A program made the position numbers and the translations under genes. DNA of 64,000 nt from Ganoderma boninense (lineage: Eukaryota > Basidiomycota > Agaricomycetes > Polyporales > Polyporaceae), in NCBI GenBank assembly GCA_002900995.3, contig CM035310.1:1848138-1912137 (forward strand), written 5' to 3'. Below the pieces are notes generated by a model. It was not told where the DNA came from and searched no databases. It worked only from the letters and a program-made list of their open reading frames with translations. Shown here piece after piece: positions 38,469 through 49,756 of the stretch. Within the stretch, counting starts at the first letter, position 1. Each line of letters begins with the position of its first letter.

Positions 38469-39727
38469 ATGACCAGCAGTTTTCGCATTCCAAACACCTT
38501 GGACAAGTGGCCCTTTCCTCGTCGGGCAAACCCACACTATCGCGAGGTATCCAAAGAATCCGCTGACTGGACTCGAAACTTCCGGGCATTCAGCCCTGCA
38601 GCACAGAGGACATTCGACAAATGTAACTTTGGTGAGCTGACCCTTGAAATTGAGGTGAGATGAGCCACCACTGAAGTCGATTTTCCACACCAACTAGGCT
38701 TACTTGCCGCGCTTGCGTACCCCACTCAAGATAGAGGTGAGCACTTCACTGAGATCGCGACCATGGAGATCTGATCTATTCAATGCATTGGTTTGAAGGA
38801 CAATATAGGTCTGCCTGCGATCTCATGAACCTCTTTTTCGTGGTAGACGAGCACACCGACGTCCTCGATGAAGCCCACGTCCAAGCTCTGGCAGACATAA
38901 GCATAGACGCGCTCATGAATCCCGCCAAGCCACGACCAGACGGGGAATCTGTGATTGGACAAATGACGGCGCAGTGAGTTCAAGGCCACAGTTATCTGAG
39001 TTCGGAGTAAGGCTTATCTTGAATGCGCTCAGATTTTGGAGTCGCACCATACCACATGCGACATCGACGTCTCGTGCACGGTTCGAGTGGTCATGGAGGC
39101 GCTACATGGCTTCTGTTGTGGAGCAAGCTAGAGACCGCGACAGAGATCGAATCAGGTCTGTCGAGGAATACATGGCCGTCCGGAGACTCACCATAGGAGC
39201 GGAGCCTTGCTGGGCCTTGGCAGAATTAGAGCTTTCTCTGCCCCAGGAGGTATACGACCATCCACTGATCCAGGAACTTCGAATGGATATATCCGACATG
39301 ATAATCTATGACAACGTAAGTCATATGAGCATGGCTCTACAAAATGGCTAATGAAGAGAGGACGTAGGATCTCGCCTCGTATAACAAAGAGCAGGCTTCC
39401 AGAGATGATCTTCACAACGTCATCATGATAGCGATGCACGAGAACAATCAAAGCCTCGATGAGGCGTTGGTATGGCTCGCATCACGCCACAAAGAGCGGC
39501 TGGAGCATGCATTGGCGATATGGCCGCAAGCTCTGGCGCTTTCACTTTCTCGTCAGGTTGACGAGGACCTAATGGCGTACATCGACCATCTGATGAATTG
39601 GCCCCGTGCAAATGAATGTTGGGCCTTCGAAAGCCAGAGGTACTTTGGAAAGGATGGGTTGCGGGTTCAGAAAGATAGAGAAGTAGAGCTCTTACCGAAG
39701 GGAATGAGAGGCCTAGCTAAGTTGTAG
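38469..39727 (+). CDS. Sesquiterpene synthase (class I terpene cyclase)
   Basis: Cyclises farnesyl diphosphate to a sesquiterpene hydrocarbon or alcohol in a Mg-dependent reaction. Five exons give an uninterrupted 339-residue protein: 38469-38631, 38698-38736, 38799-38973, 39033-39315 and 39368-39727. The aspartate-rich motif is VDEHTD with D84, E85 and D88. The NSE motif spans an exon junction: N220-D-L-A-S224-Y-N-K-E228. The C-terminal Arg-Tyr pair is R311-Y312 in ESQRYFG. The N-terminal block with [13 protein letters not shown], and [15 protein letters not shown], is typical of basidiomycete Cop/Pro-type enzymes. From memory of the family it looks closest to the trans-humulyl cyclase (protoilludene-type) group; this is inference. 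All catalytic motifs are intact and no frame break is present. The redox genes around it suggest a biosynthetic cluster. Confidence 0.95.
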
Positions 39728-40626
39728 TATTCATGACATCCTTGCGAAACCTATAGAAGTTGCAACTGCCTTTCGAGTCTGGTCCGACGCTGCCAGCGCG
39801 GTGGGGTGAAACTGAGAAACAAAGAGGAAAGGGATATCGGCGGCTGGAAGCGGGGGCCAATTATCAGGCCTCCTCGTAGTGATGTCCATGTGATATTGTT
39901 CGAGGTCGTACTCATCTGGCCGCTGGTTCAACTTGTTTCTCCTGGGGCAGTGCAAGGGCTGTGGGTGCTTGTTGAAAGCGGACGCGGGACCGGATGCAAC
40001 GCACCGTTCGAGTTCAATCTCCGACAGCGCTATATCAAACTTCAATCCGCATCGGCGCTATCTGGGTTTCCGACCCAACGAGCTTCGAGTTTGCGACAGT
40101 TTGCGACAGATCAGAGCACCAGCGCATGTGTGCTTAGGTGAGTCCGAACCATGTCTCCCGAATGAGTTTGGGTGGCCCTAACGTCTGTTCTGTCAGTGCC
40201 ACACAATCAAGCTTACGACTTCACTGGAGGATCCATTTTTTTTACACAGTTGATCAGAGTCCGGTGCGTGAACGTCATTGCATGGTCCTCTCATTGCAAT
40301 GTCGTGGCGGTCACCTTCCGTCAGTAAGCTAGAATGAGTAGAACACTGCTACAACGTGGCCTTTAAGCGATGCGGACCATGGCGGCACTCCAGGCAGAGT
40401 CACAAGTGCGTGGCAAAGATCAGCTTTGCAGCAGAAGGCATATTCCTGGCCTACGCGGCCCACGACGGCAGGCGGCTGGCTACTCATCGCATTCGATCGA
40501 TGAGAGAAGCGAGTAGCAAAATCACGGGTGTTTTTGGACCCGAGCAGGCTGACCCTCTTGTCCGATTCCCAAGGCCGACTCCAACTTCAACGTGCCGAAA
40601 TGGGCCGAAAATGCCAGCCTCCAGCG

Positions 40627-40633
40627 TATATAA
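40627..40633 (+). promoter_or_regulatory. Candidate TATA box of an unassigned transcription unit
   Basis: TATATAA followed by a CT-rich leader (CGTCCTCTCTCTCCTCAGG) and an ATG near 40674. The downstream gene is not recognised. Confidence 0.35.
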
Positions 40634-42048
40634 GGCCATCGCCTCGTCCGTCCTCTCTCTCCTCAGGACCCCCATGTCCACTTCTTCCCCTCCTCATCCT
40701 CTTAGGTGCGCCGGGGACCCGCATTGGTGTATACTATGTGGGTCGTTGGTCGTACTCTCTGGGAGGGGTCGAAGGTCGGGTTGGGACGTCTCTCCCCCGC
40801 ATGTCCATGTCGGAAGGCCGCTTGGACGGGGTCGCTGGGCACCTCGCTATCGACCGGTACGTCGCCTTCTCTACTTTTCAACTCTCGCTTCCATCTAACT
40901 ACCATATCTAACAGCCTTCGGTGTCGGAGGTGCCCCCTCACCAACCTTTCTCGGTAGGTCCCCCACCGAAAATTCTGATGATATCGCCCCTCATCGCTCT
41001 CCCGAACAGTTTTTCTCTTTCCTTTGTGGCACGTCCGAACTACGGATGTTGTGCCGCGCTGCATGGCTGACCCACCGCCACGTACGTTCGTTCTCGCTCG
41101 TCACTCGACACAACACTCACCACGTCTTCTCTACAGTACCCCATTGCACAAGGTGTCAGCCGCCCCGTCGATTGTAAGCCCACCTCGTGGCGGTCGACGT
41201 TCGCGCTCGTCGCACTCAGGCTCCCACCCTCGCCGCGAATCACTTCATTGTGCCGGCGAAGAGGTGGACGAGCCAACGCCTTTCCGATGCAGTCGCCTGT
41301 CAGGGACGGGCGACTCGGATTGTGCGGAGTCGGCGTGTCGCACTGCAAGGCTGAGCCTCCGACTGGTGAGCTCATTAAGCGCACTCTTATATTCGGCGAG
41401 AGACTTACTGGAGTTATTGCAGCATGCACCGGAATCTTAAAAATGGGACGCCAGTATGCACAAGTGAGTGTCGATCTTCTGCACGGTCGCTGACGTTGTG
41501 GGATTTCTAGGGGTCAGTGACATCTATCAGAGTCCAGGTAAGGCTCGTTGAACAGTCTGATCCTCGTAGTAGCGGAGGACAGCTGATCGTATCAACAACA
41601 TGTAATTACCATATATATTCCAGAGAATGATATATCGATCCCTCTCGCTCCAGAAACTGTCCATGGGACACGATGTCCTGTTCCGAGATGTTCGGCGTTC
41701 AATATTCGATATTCAACTAGTCGGGTGAATGAATCAAGTTACTATCGCTTCAGAAGACGACACGGGGGCTGCCTCCGGCTTCGGAGCCCATGAGTTCAAG
41801 TGGCGACTCCGCCTTCAAGACAATTGTCAGTGGTAGCCATCCGGAATATCACACATGCTCCTTTGGGCTGAGGCTGACGCGGCTGTCACTGCGTCTGGCG
41901 GAGGCTGTCCAGCTCTATTCGGGTCTCCTTGTGCGCTCGGTACAACGCAGTCAAGAAAGGCAAGTCCCTTGCCATTTCGAGCGCCCTCTGTGGCTGACGT
42001 CTGCGGAGTTTGACCTCGTCTGGCGCAAGGCACCCGGACCCGAACGCA

Positions 42049-42056
42049 TATATAAA
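42049..42056 (+). promoter_or_regulatory. Candidate TATA box of an unassigned transcription unit
   Basis: TATATAAA followed by a pyrimidine-rich leader. What it drives is unclear; see the region entry for 39728-42990. Confidence 0.35.
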
Positions 42057-42447
42057 CCCCTTTACCTCCTCAACCAACGTCCCTCACACCTTTTCCTCCA
42101 CCATCGACTTCTCTGTGCTGTTCATCCTCTTCGTCGACTGGGACCCTCGGCTGGTTTGTGACTGTGAGTTCTACCTTTCCTCGCCACGCTCAAACTACTC
42201 AACGCCACCCGTTTTCACAGAAGGTTCTGGTTCGTCTCGCCTCTCTGGTCGACTCTCGTGGCCCCTCGACTTCCGGCCTCTCCGTCTCCGTTCGACTGCC
42301 TCTTTCCCTCGCTCAGCTCTTCCTGCTTCTCTTGTCTTCTCTCGGCGACCTCTCAGGCAACTCGACGCCACCAACGTGGCTGACCCAAACGGTCCATCGA
42401 CATCCTCAAGACCACGGCCGCCGGCGTGTGTTGGTTTCCTGATTGTG

Positions 42448-42640
42448 TGCATGTTGTGCGTTGAGTGTGTGTTTGCGTTCGTGTTCCTCCTGTTTCTCGC
42501 TGCGTCTTCAGTTTCGGTGTTGGTGGCGGTGTCGATGTTGGTGTGCAAGGTGTTGTCGGCGGATCTGGCGTTAGTGGTGTTGCGTTTGTGGTTGTGGTTG
42601 CGGCTGTGGTTTGGTTGTGGTTCGTTGTGTCTCCATACGG
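42448..42640. repeat. TG-rich low-complexity tract
   Basis: The plus strand is dominated by TG, TTG and GTG words with almost no A for roughly 190 bases. Strand-skewed composition like this opens long chance frames on both strands. Confidence 0.6.
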
Positions 42641-42990
42641 AGCAGGCACGCGCAGTCGAGGTCTCGGGCGTTCGAAGGGACGCGTTTGGCCGCATGATGC
42701 CACGTCCCCGGGGGAATTTTGGCCGCTACTGTCCGGGGCAACCGGGAGCAGGCATTCCTGTGGAAAAGCTAAACATCCTCGCCCTCGGCCTCCAGGTCTG
42801 GGGGCAGGGCGGACGTATGTTATCTACGACGCTCATAGGAGACAGGTTATACCCCGCGCTCCTCTCTTCAATGGGCAGAGACCTCGCTGTTGCACCTGAC
42901 TCTATGCTCCTAAAAATACAAAGACGTTATCAGAGAGACCACCCCGAGTGATGCAATCGAGTGCGAGAAGAACAACAATAGTCTAGCATC

Positions 42991-45645
42991 TCAAAGAACA
43001 AGTCTCGTCGACGGGACATGAATTCTCGCTACTCGACCCCAACATCTCTCAAGCACCTTGTCTGATAAGGTCTGCGCCTTCTCTGCGACAGCAATCACTG
43101 CGAGAACAGGGTGACCAGAGACGATGTCCGGGAAGACCGATGCGTCGACAACTCGCAGTCCCTCAGTGCCGTGAACCCGCAGCTCAAGGTCAACGACGCT
43201 CGTGTTGGCATCGGTTCCCATCCGCGCGGAGGACGTCTAGCAGAGTAGCCACCTCAGCACGCGCTCACGCTATCCTTGGATATGTAGGCTCACTGGATGG
43301 AATGCAGACGAGCCACTTGCCTTTGATGAAGGCTTTCAACTGCTCGTCGGTGACCTAAAACAATATAATTTTAATACATCAGCCTCGCTCTTTTGTGAAG
43401 TCAGTAACCGCCCGCACTTTGTTGGGGTCAGCGTCGCCGGGCCAGTAACTGCCGCTCTCTTCTTCTGTGGGCTCTGTGATATTCTGCAACTGTAACGTTG
43501 ACGCGAAGGGCTCCGTTCTGGCGAGGTTGAGCGAGAACCGAGTGGCTTTCATGAGGACGTTGATGTCGCTCTCATCCGCAAGGTAACTGGTCGCAGATCA
43601 AGACCATGACAACTGTGTTAGTGTTAAGAGGAGAACGAACTGTGAACTCACTTGGGATCGATGAGTGGCGCATCGTATACACTTGTAGATTGTAGTTGGA
43701 TAGTACCGGAGCTCGCAGGTCTCAGGATCAAAGGAGCGATACAGATGCCGTAGCTGCCTGGCGGAGCGAGGCCCTTGCCTCGACTAAGCGCAGAGAAGGG
43801 GAACACAGCAATCTCGACGTCCGGGGCTCGCGGCCCAGAAGTTCTGTCTTTGGTCAGAAGCGGAGAGCCGTAGGGCAAACTGCACATACTGTGAGCAGAA
43901 TGAGGGTACGGCAAGGACGCTCGCACTGACCTTTGGTCATCAGAACGGATGAAGAGCGCGACCTGCACACAAGGCGAGGCAAGTGGGCCCGTGCCCCAGG
44001 CCATCCACTGGCCGAGCGCGTACGCGGTCTGAAGCGGCTTCTTCAGGTAGTCATCCCATGTGTACTGGGGCTTTGCCCGCAGAAGCACCGACCCTGCACA
44101 GAGATGCTGTTGTTGGCGCAGAGAGTGAGCTTAGCCTCAGCCAAGACATCTTATGCATGAAGATTCGACTCACGTCGTACATGTTGCGACCGACGTGGTA
44201 GAGATCACGCACAACGGGGATCCCCAGATCGTCGAGGTGCGCCTCAGGGCCAATGCCCGACAGTAGAAGCAGTTGCGGGGTCGCGACGGCACCGGCGGAG
44301 AGGATGACCTCACACTTCGCGGAGACCGCAAACTTTGTTTGATCGCGCCCCGCTGATACCTGCACGCCGACGGCGCGCGGAGTCCCGTCGCATCCCTCGA
44401 GAATAGTACGCGCTCGGTGAAAGTTGAAATAGCGATGGTAAGATTCGGCCTGGCGAGCACCTCCTTAGTCAGATAGGCTGTGGCCGTGGAGATTCCTATA
44501 GGTTCCGTGAGTGGCGGCGTCATGAAAAGACGCCTCGAACGACGCACGCTCATTTTTCGCATCCACGAAAGCCGCGAACTGTCCGGCACCAAGGAACCCT
44601 GTCGCAGGGTCGAAATGACTGTGCAGAAATGAGCGTGACGTGCTCGCCAGGACAGAGGGGGGGCAGACACGTACTCTGTTAGAGGCAGGCCAAGCTTTTG
44701 AGCCGCTTGGAGAAAGGGCGAAGAAACTGGCTGAAATTTGACGGGTTGAGCAGGCGTCGGCGTCTTTGCACTCCACAAGTGGGACATACAGCAGTAGGTG
44801 TGTCCTTTTTGATGGGCATTGTACGCGCTTCTACCTTATCGAAATACCTGGATATCGTCATTCATGCTGAAATTATGCGACGGGTTCCCTTCAACTCACT
44901 GCTTGAGATCGTCATAGCTCCACCCGGTGGCTCCATTCTTTGCCCAGGCATTGTAATCTAGCAGCGCCGACGCTCGTTAACATCGTAGCTCGGTAGGCAC
45001 CAGGAAATTTGCGGACCATCTGGATCACAGCGCTGAGCGAGCATCGCGTTGATCGTACTTCTCAAGATGCTTGAGTCGGCGCCAGCAGCGAGAAGTGTGA
45101 TGCATACCTGCTTCCCCCAAGAACCTTGCCTCTCGGCCATTGCATTACGCTCCCGTCAAGATGATGTTGTGGTCTAGGGAAGCGTTTTATACGTGGGTAG
45201 GACGTGAGGTTTCAAAAGTGACTGAACTCACGCTGTACAGTAAGCCCAATCGACCTCACTGTTGACCAGCAACGGAAATAGTAAAGGTATCCTTGCAAGG
45301 AAGTTCCCTTCGTGACTGGGCAAAGAAATCAGCCCCGCGCCTGATTCGCACAGAACACAGTACACTGGCAGTACCTCTTCCCAGCTTCCAGGAGGAGGAC
45401 GGTCGTGTTGGGGTTCTCGGACAATCTTGCCGCCAATATACAACCCGCAGTGCCTGTAAGGTCCCACTTTCGGTGTCAGATCCAACATGATGTGAATAGG
45501 ACGTACCGCCACCCACGATGACATAATCATACGATTTCCATGTCTGCCTCTCATTTTCAGGAATAAAACTGCTATTCTCGGGGACGAATGGCGAGGCGAA
45601 CGCGGCAGGGTTAGCTTTCACGAATTTTGACGACCAGTTTCCCAT
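42991..45645 (-). CDS. GMC oxidoreductase (choline-dehydrogenase / aryl-alcohol-oxidase-like)
   Basis: FAD enzyme oxidising a primary alcohol or sugar. ATG at 45645 gives [16 protein letters not shown], without a signal peptide, so it is likely intracellular. The FAD motif YDYVIVGGG is split by an intron from [14 protein letters not shown] and [11 protein letters not shown] blocks follow: [36 protein letters not shown] and, in the second half, [19 protein letters not shown]. The C-terminal domain has [15 protein letters not shown], then [18 protein letters not shown] and [15 protein letters not shown], the usual GMC signature with the second catalytic residue region. Stop at 42991-42993. More than ten introns. 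A different GMC subfamily from the alcohol oxidase at 24706-27429. It lies between the sesquiterpene synthase and the P450, so it may oxidise a terpene alcohol. Confidence 0.88.
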
Positions 45646-46711
45646 GGTGGCGCTGAGGTATGTGCACTCAGATGGTGGCAGGAAACCTGTGAAGCAAGAC
45701 GGAGGCTATATATGATATGGAGGCGTGTCGACCAGAAAAGGCGTGGGTGCTTGCAATGGGGTACGTGCTAAACCGGTATGGTCGTCGGGCACTAGAAGAC
45801 AGGTGTTTCAGCATGTTGGGCGGCCGGATCTGAATGCGAAGCAATCACCTACTTAACAGAGTCAATCCATCAGGCTTCGACGCCAGATATCCGGAGATGG
45901 CGCTAGGAACCATCTTCCAAGAACGAAAAACGCTCACGAGCCTGCCCCGGCAGCCACCTTCTGACGCGGAGACTGTGGGTGGCTGTATCATGTATGTAAT
46001 CTGAAAACTGACGCGAGAAATCTTTCGGGGATAAAGCCGGTCAAGCTCGAAATCGCACCATGAGCATGAAGACCGTCCGGAATAATATTTTTGCTGAGAT
46101 ACTGAGGGCTTCTGATTGTCGCGAGCTGGCCGGCATAATAAAATGCCATGGCAGAAAGAACGAAGGGCCAATAGTAACAAGGGGATCGAGCAACTGGAAA
46201 GTAATCACTCACCACGCCAATATACTGCTGTTCAGCCTGCAGCTGTTCAGTACTTATTTTTCTCAGCCATCTTACGCTAGCCCCCATGCGGGAGGGTATG
46301 TGGTTGGAGGTAGGAAGACCATGATCGAGAGGTGTAGGATACTGAGAGTGTGAGGGGAGAAAAAACGATTTGCGTGTACATTCAATGGGCCTGGTCGGTC
46401 TCAAGTCGGAGACTCGGAGCGGCGGCGGTCGTTGGCCAGGGCTGCGCAACCAGGCGCATCAGCCAAATAGTCGCAAATAACTTCCCGTTCGGGGCCGCCC
46501 TCCGCCGTGCTGAGGCGGGCCGGGCCGGGGGATTTCAAGCTGCCCACTTGGTCCAGGTTTGTTCCAGTCATCATGGCTTCATCATGGCCTGAAAGCTTGT
46601 TTGAGAACCTAAAGACCCTCATCGCTGCCTCTTACCTCCAGCTGCTGTTGTTCATGGTAAATTCTCATCTTACTGAGTATCCTGACTCGGAACTCTCTGC
46701 CCACAACAGCA
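45646..46711. other. Divergent region between GMC oxidoreductase and F-box gene
   Basis: About 1.07 kb holding both promoters. Open frames here (for example 45845-46180 and 45988-46449, minus) lack any family features. Confidence 0.45.
45706..45714 (-). promoter_or_regulatory. TATA-like element of the GMC oxidoreductase
   Basis: Minus strand reads CATATATAG, 61-69 bases upstream of the ATG at 45645. Confidence 0.5.
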
Positions 46712-48688
46712 ATGTGCGACGCAGCTTCACCATCCAGCCCAGCAGCGGATTTTTGCTCCCTTGCCGACGACGTTGTTCTTCGCATTTTGCTCTTCTGCAG
46801 CATTGACACTCTGATCGCATGCAAGAGAGTGAGTACATTATCCCTCATCTACAGTACAGTATCCGGCTGCTGCCCTCACACGCCGGGATGCTCGCTCAGG
46901 TCTCTCGTCCTCTCCAACGCCTTATCGATGCCGACGTCTATCTGCAGTACAAGGTAGAGCTGGAACTCAACGGCATGGTCGACGGCACGGACAGCTGCAA
47001 AGTGAACGTCGTGGAGAAACTGCAACTCCTCCGAGACTACGCCACTCAATACCACAGCGCCACGTTCGCGGCCTCTCGTTTCAAGTACTCGTGGCAGAGG
47101 TGGCCGGAGGACGAGACGATGCCCAAGACCGACTGGAAAGCACTCTTAGGTTTCGGAGGGTCCGTCGCGTACGTCACCATCAAGCCGCCCCAAAGGCAGA
47201 TCAGCGTGTGCGCTCCGCCGCCTTTCTCTGGACCCCGCGAAATGCAGGACTGGCTGGTCCCCTACGAAGCCCTTTCGAGTCGTAGCGACCTAGTAGTGGT
47301 GTCCGTTTCTGTAGACCTGTCACAAGACCTTTTGCTTGTAGTCGTTCGAGGGGAGGGTACTTGGTGCGTCCCATCATGAGTGTCCATTTGTCGTCAATGA
47401 ACCTTCCCTCACAGCCCTCTTTCCATCTTCCTTCGCTCGCTCGACAGACCGACAGAAGACCATCCCCATTCATCGCTGCCTACGGTCTCTGTCATTGTGT
47501 CCAACGAACTGGGGCCTGCTGGAGACAGTACTCCAGATCCATTCGTGCCCAGCGTGGACAGCATCCAGATCCACCGGAATATCATAGCATGGAAGGTGTT
47601 TGATGAGCCTGAGCCGGAATACGATGATAGTACCCCAGGCTCTTGTGACATTGAAGTATGGGACTGGAGGATCGGCAAGAGCATCTGGGCGAGTTTCTCG
47701 AATAAATTTTCGGCGTATCACAGTATTGACGATAAACCTGCCCAGCATTCACACTACTCCTTCGACGCCTCCTTTACTCTGCTAGATGACGCGCATATCG
47801 TTATAGCGAGCACTGAACGCGATGACCTCGTTGTGGGGAGCTTCACTCAGTGGTCCCCAGAAGAGGAGACTCAACTTCCGGTTCTCGCCTTGGGTCTCCC
47901 ACCTCAGCGTGGATCAGTACGGATCCAGGAGTCCTCCATCCCATCCCTGCGCTCTCCAACCGAACCGTTCTGGACCGACCCTGCCCTCCGGATGGTCGTC
48001 GTCAGGCTCAACGCCGATTCCGCGCTCCTCATCCCTTATAAGACCTTCCTCGACCACATTCCCCCCACCCAAATGCAATCTCGCAAGCAGGCGACTCCTG
48101 GAGGCCACGAGCCCCCATTGCGCCGGCTTGCGTGGGAGGACTGGTGCACTGAAGCGTTCCTCCTCGTCGGTGCCGAGAAGGAGTATCCCGACTGGAGTAT
48201 CGAGCACTGCCATTCATACGGCTCCCGTGTCGTCGTCAACGCAGACGACGAGGAGCTGGCCCGTCATGTTCGACCTGAACCCTTGGGCGGCACGGAACGC
48301 GCGACGATTCCCCAAGCCTACTCGTAAGTACAAGGCGCCGGAAGATCTCTTCAGGGCCCAAGACGCCACACTTCCGCACGGCGCAGTGCTGCAGCAGTGG
48401 TATGATGGCATGGGTTTGGGCCAGTCTGCGCCTGGGCTGGCGACGGATCCAATGGGGTTCACGGAGGTGGTGAGTACGGGCTCGGGTGGACCATGAGAGG
48501 ACTCCTTCGGCAGCTGATGTTTGGTCCCCGCAGTACTCGATGGACTTGGAGTCATGTCGGTTCTTGGGGTCGATCTCTCACTGGGTGTGAGTGAGGACGT
48601 AATGTTAATTATGACCCGGTTCTGTAGAGAGCTTCAGCCATGGTGCCGAACAACGCAGGTCTGCATCGCCAAGTTTCTCTACGTCTGA
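46712..48688 (+). CDS. F-box domain protein
   Basis: Probable substrate adaptor of an SCF ubiquitin ligase. From the ATG at 46712, MCDAASPSSPAADF leads into the F-box FCSLADDVVLRILLFCSI then DTLIACKR. An intron at 46829-46899 joins to VSRPLQRLIDADVYLQYK and ELELNGMVDG, exactly as in the large basidiomycete F-box family. The middle part (FGGSVAYVTIKPPQRQ, VWDWRIGKSIWASF) looks like beta-propeller-type repeats but is not a clear WD40. Near 48262 the reading must drop one base to enter VMFDLNPWAARNARR. A last intron leads to MDLESCRFLGSISHW and a probable TGA at 48686-48688. The 3' end is less sure than the 5' end. It has no visible link to the redox neighbours. Confidence 0.8.
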
Positions 48689-49756
48689 TATCCACATGCT
48701 GACAGCGTTTATAGACTCGGACCTCATTGAATAGCGCTTCACTTCCTCTTGTGAGAGCAAGCAGCACGAGCGAGGTCTGATCTGTGGGGCGTGGTGCAAT
48801 GGGGTCGACTCGGGCGTACAGACGTCGATGTAACCGAGCGGTAGAACAGAGCCAGTTCGGGGAGGGAATTGCAAGCCGTGAGTTTTTCCACTGCTGGCCC
48901 TGGCTGGCCGGGCGGAGGCTTGAGGGCGCTTTTCAGTTCGCCCTCGCTACCCTTCGACAACAGCCACTGAGCCAGCTCTAATGCTTTCAGGTCCTCTTCT
49001 CAAGTCTTTGCGGATGATATTTTAAACATTTCTACTATCTTCTATCGCAGGCTGCCACAAGTTTCCTTGCATCCGGGTTGGACAGCTGTCGTCGCAGCTG
49101 CAGGGATCTGTATCTTTGGACTCTTCGGTGAAGACAGGCTATTCAAGGCGCTTGAAATCGGATATTCATTCTTCAAGTGTGCCAGGACCATTGCGGCATT
49201 AGCGAGAGGACCCGAGGGCAGCGGGGCCTGCAGACGCGTTCAGCGACGCCCCGGACAAGAGGCGCTACATACCTACTACCCCGTGGATCAGCTGGTACTG
49301 ACTTGCAAGGTACGCAAGATTCTTAGAGGAGCGGCATCGGAAGTTTGGAAGGTTGAGTGGCACAAACTCGGGATCACATCGACTCGAATTAGCGCGACGC
49401 GGCGCGCTTCTCATTCAAACTCACAAGCTATATATGTATGCAATCATACGCCCTGGCACTCGCCCCAGCTCATCACTAGCCCCCAGCCGGGGACTTTCGA
49501 TCCATGGGGATGCTCTCGTCGCAGCCTTCCGTGACCATCTCTGCAGGGCTTCAGCCTATTCTCATTTCAGCGTTGCTTGCATTGGTGCGTTCTTCCTTCT
49601 ATTCGCTTCTTGGCAACCTCGAACTGGTACTGACGGGGATTCAATGAGTAGGCTGCTCACCACATTTTTCGCACCTATGAATCGTACTCCACGCTCACTC
49701 ACTTCATCCTGCTTTCTGTTCCCCCGTCTCTCGTCTTCATACACACTGCCTTGACG
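48689..49756. other. Intergenic region upstream of the P450
   Basis: About 1.07 kb with no supportable gene. The open frame at 49067-49534 has a hydrophobic start but no conserved motif and no splice support. Confidence 0.45.

Larger units (their letters stand above)
39728..42990. other. 3.3-kb region downstream of the sesquiterpene synthase
   Basis: No gene I can name. Two good TATA boxes (40627, 42049), each followed by pyrimidine-rich leaders, suggest transcription units. After the first, an ATG near 40674 opens MSTSSPPHPL, but no convincing exon chain follows. After the second, a hydrophobic run (VVVVAAVVWLWFVV, near 42.6 kb) precedes PYGAGTRSRGLGRS and GEFWPLL. This faintly resembles small single-helix basidiomycete proteins and may be an eroded copy. 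Confidence 0.35.

Noticed and set aside
42010..42951. 313-residue open frame
   Set aside because: It crosses the TATA box at 42049 and the TG-rich tract, and its composition follows that tract (Val/Leu/Trp runs). Treated as a chance frame; a possible eroded gene in another frame is mentioned in the region entry.
48783..48870. Possible tRNA-like stretch
   Set aside because: No T-loop GGTTCGA-type box and no cloverleaf pairing could be made.
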